From Burkholderiales bacterium (GTDB lineage: Bacteria; Pseudomonadota; Gammaproteobacteria; Burkholderiales; Burkholderiaceae_C): a stretch of 64,000 bases of DNA. Positions 61,972 to 64,000 of this stretch are shown in pieces (position 1 is the stretch's first letter; each line of letters starts with the position of its first letter). The position numbers and the translations under genes are program-made. The notes below the pieces were generated by a model, which was not told where the DNA came from, did not search any database, and saw only the letters and a program-made list of their open reading frames with translations. Location of the stretch: NCBI GenBank assembly GCA_028868855.1, contig JAGWTR010000011.1, positions 1 to 64,000 of the forward strand. The letters are read 5' to 3'.

Positions 61972-63207
61972 ATGACCTCCAAAACTACTCAGTTGACACG
62001 CATCGCGTCGGCCATTTCGCTTACCGCTGGCTTGATGCTCTCCGCCGGCAATGTCATGGCCCAGCAGTTCTATCTGCCCGCCACGACGGCATCGCCCTTG
62101 ACGGATGCATTCTACAAAGCCCCGAGCGCGGCACAGCTCGCTGGCAAGGCTCCTGGTGACGTACTACGCTATCGCGTGGTGACTGCCAAAGATTACTCTG
62201 CCGAGGTGTCTAAGTCTTACCAGCTCATGTACGTCACGACCGATACGAATGGCAAGAGTGTTGGCGCCATCACCACAGTGCTGATCCCCAAAAATGTTCC
62301 TGCCATTGGCCGTCAAATCCTTTCCTATCAGTCCTTCTATGACAGTCTGACCCAGACCTGCACGCCCTCCTATCTGACGGTTCAGGGCAAGTTGTTTGAG
62401 GCTAGCAATGTGAAGCCTGCGCTGAAGAAGGGTGTTGTCGTGGTCATGTCTGACTACGAGGGCCTCGATAACCAGTGGATCGCCGGTTTGAACACGGCAC
62501 ATGGCGTACTTGACGGCGTTCGTGCAGCCATCAACTTCAAGCTTGCTGGCCTGAACGACAGCGCAAAGGTAGCCCTGGCGGGCTTCTCGGGCGGTGGTCA
62601 TGCTACAGGTTGGGCTGCTGAAGTGGCCCCGGAATATGCGCCAGAACTCAACATCGTGGGCGCTGCGATGGGCGGCTTGCCAGTGAATGTCGGCAACGTG
62701 GCTCGCAAGGTCGATGGTGGCTTGTTCTCAGGTGTGTATTTTGGCGCAGTGGTTGGTTTGGCTCGTGCCTATCCTGAGATCAACCCCGACAAGTATTTCA
62801 CTGCCGCTGGCAAGGCCATGGTCAAAGACATGGGCAATCGTTGTCTGTTGGGCATGTTCCAAGGGCAGAGCGAAATGCTGACCAAATACGCGTTCCAGAA
62901 GGGAGCGAAGTATTTCAAGGATCTGGACTTCCTGAAACTGCCAGAAATCTCGGCCATCATTGATGACAACAGCTTGGGTAGCCGTACTCCCAATGTCCCT
63001 CTTTATGTCTACGAAGGCACCAACGACGAGATCATGCCCATCGCGGATGTCGACAATTTGGTCGCCAGCTACTGCAGCAGAGGCTTGACGGTGCAATACA
63101 ACCGCACGGCGGGGGATCACCTGCTCATGGCCCTGGGATCTACTGCCCCCGTGAATTGGGCGCTTGATCGTCTTGATGGAAAGGCAGCACCCAACAACTG
63201 CAAGTGA
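61972..63207 (+). CDS. secreted lipase-like alpha/beta hydrolase
   Basis: A 411-residue protein. Residues 1-31 form a signal peptide ending AQQF. The fold and length match the secretory lipase (LIP) group: nucleophile Ser in LAGFSGGGHATGW, a probable catalytic Asp in YEGTNDEIMP and His in RTAGDHLLMALG. Cys residues at TQTCTPSY, NRCLLG, ASYCSRG and NNCK suit disulphides in an exported enzyme. It would release fatty acids or acyl groups outside the cell; substrate is not known. A hairpin terminator follows. Confidence 0.85.
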   Translation: MTSKTTQLTRIASAISLTAGLMLSAGNVMAQQFYLPATTASPLTDAFYKAPSAAQLAGKAPGDVLRYRVVTAKDYSAEVSKSYQLMYVTTDTNGKSVGAITTVLIPKNVPAIGRQILSYQSFYDSLTQTCTPSYLTVQGKLFEASNVKPALKKGVVVVMSDYEGLDNQWIAGLNTAHGVLDGVRAAINFKLAGLNDSAKVALAGFSGGGHATGWAAEVAPEYAPELNIVGAAMGGLPVNVGNVARKVDGGLFSGVYFGAVVGLARAYPEINPDKYFTAAGKAMVKDMGNRCLLGMFQGQSEMLTKYAFQKGAKYFKDLDFLKLPEISAIIDDNSLGSRTPNVPLYVYEGTNDEIMPIADVDNLVASYCSRGLTVQYNRTAGDHLLMALGSTAPVNWALDRLDGKAAPNNCK

Positions 63208-63220
63208 ATTCGGTGAGATG

Positions 63221-63256
63221 AGCCCGCTTTCTTTCAGTAGAGAGCGGGCTTTTTGA
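63221..63256 (+). terminator. rho-independent terminator after the lipase-like gene
   Basis: AGCCCGCT and AGCGGGCT (8-base stem, 14-base loop) followed by TTTTGATT. It lies about 13 bases after the stop. Confidence 0.8.
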
Positions 63257-63286
63257 TTGGACGCTGACTCTTTATGCTCAGAATTT

Positions 63287-64000
63287 TTACAAGGATTGCA
63301 CCATTACACAGTTTCGCCCAGCGTGCTTTGCTTGATAGAGCAGCTTGTCAGCAAGGGCATAGACGTCATGGCCTCCGATCTCTTCCGCGTCCCGCGTTAG
63401 GAGCACCAAGCCGAAGCTTGCGGTCACCACTCCATATGGGTTGCCTTCATGGAGTAGCCCCATCGCTTCGATTTCGTCTCGCAAGCTCTCCACGAAAGGC
63501 TGTGCTTTCCCAAGGGGCTCTTCTACGCTGAGCAAGATGCCGAATTCTTCCCCACCCAATCTGAAGAAAATATCGCCAGATCGCCGCAGCCTGCTTCGCA
63601 TGGCTGAGCTCACTTGTTGCAGCACGGTATCACCAGCCTGGTGACCATACGTATCGTTGTAGAGTTTGAAGTTATCGATGTCCAGAATGCAAAAGGCAAT
63701 GGGCAGGCGATGCCGCGAATGTCGGGCCATTTCGGCATCGAAGGTTGTGTTGAAGTGACGACGGTTGTAGGCGCTCGTCAACTCATCCGTGATCGCCATG
63801 TCTGCAAGGCGCTGACTGGCGGCCTCCAAGGCCGCAGTTCTTTGCTGCACTAAGGCTTCCAACTCATCGTTCAAGACAGTCTGCACCGCAAGCGCTTTGC
63901 GTTCGGCGCGAAGCTTGTCGGATTTGAGGGTGTTCATCTGGTCCGCAAGACCGAACGCTAGTAAAAGCACTTCTAACGCCGAGCCAATTTGCAGGAAGTT
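63287..64000 (-). CDS. diguanylate cyclase with 7TMR-DISM-type sensor (partial, 5' end outside window)
   Basis: The last 237 codons are visible and the frame is open to the window end. The first residues (NFLQIGSALEVLLLAFGLAD) are the end of a transmembrane bundle. The coiled coil then matches the receptor at 59332-60690 closely (QMNTLKSDKLRAERKAL). A GGDEF domain follows: ITDELTSAYNRRHFNTTF, ILDIDNFKLYNDTYGHQAGD and RLGGEEFGILL. It is the intact counterpart of the truncated receptor. The missing N-terminus probably holds a DISMED2 domain. Confidence 0.88.
   Translation of the reverse strand, partial: NFLQIGSALEVLLLAFGLADQMNTLKSDKLRAERKALAVQTVLNDELEALVQQRTAALEAASQRLADMAITDELTSAYNRRHFNTTFDAEMARHSRHRLPIAFCILDIDNFKLYNDTYGHQAGDTVLQQVSSAMRSRLRRSGDIFFRLGGEEFGILLSVEEPLGKAQPFVESLRDEIEAMGLLHEGNPYGVVTASFGLVLLTRDAEEIGGHDVYALADKLLYQAKHAGRNCVMVQSL

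Overview
The window looks like a chromosome segment of a Gram-negative betaproteobacterium, probably order Burkholderiales and close to Comamonadaceae. This rests on the lpxK/kdsB lipopolysaccharide genes, exbB/exbD, a 754-residue RpoD, the one-chain PurL, the sucA-sucB-lpdA-zapE order, and G/C-rich codon third positions in the housekeeping genes. No rRNA, tRNA, CRISPR array or intact insertion sequence was recognised.

Layout. (1) 1-9744 is a heavy-metal (probably copper) export and handling cluster: the end of a probable outer-membrane factor, RND adaptor and pump, several small His/Met-rich exported proteins, a DUF2933 protein, an isoprenylcysteine-methyltransferase-like membrane protein and a P1B ATPase with YHS and Cys-rich metal domains. 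A broken gene of unknown family follows (9752-10636). (2) 10887-19204 holds tadA, a FabH-like synthase, ETF:ubiquinone oxidoreductase, an SDR, a hotdog thioesterase, both subunits of a 3-oxoacid CoA-transferase and rmuC, mostly acyl-CoA metabolism. (3) 19261-24968 holds hemH, whose start overlaps the stop of a very large multi-PAS hybrid histidine kinase, plus a cyclase-FHA signalling protein. (4) 25121-33675, minus strand, is the envelope and replication block exbB-exbD-lpxK-Trm112-kdsB-adk, then dnaG and rpoD. (5) 34116-43128 holds xseA, sodB and the 2-oxoglutarate dehydrogenase operon sucA-sucB-lpdA with zapE. (6) 43163-51853 holds a PP2C phosphatase, a YdcH-like protein, glnD, map and purL.

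(7) 51878-56512 is accessory DNA: an arsenic operon arsR-arsI-arsC-arsC-arsB(ACR3)-arsH. A truncated PRPP-synthetase-like fragment lies on one side. On the other lie a tyrosine-recombinase remnant and a frameshifted small membrane-protein gene, which look like the scar of an inserted island. (8) 56576-64000 is visibly richer in A/T: two overlapping membrane diguanylate cyclases, a 7TMR-DISM receptor that has lost its GGDEF output domain, an AraC regulator, a divergent secreted lipase-like hydrolase, and the C-terminal part of a second 7TMR-DISM protein that keeps its GGDEF domain at the window edge.

No wholly new defence or metabolic system was identified. The most unusual items are the receptor without its GGDEF domain in a cyclic-di-GMP gene cluster, the kinase-hemH coupling, the scarred arsenic island, paired DnaA boxes away from any dnaA gene, and several decaying genes. 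All assignments come from reading motifs and context; no database search was run.
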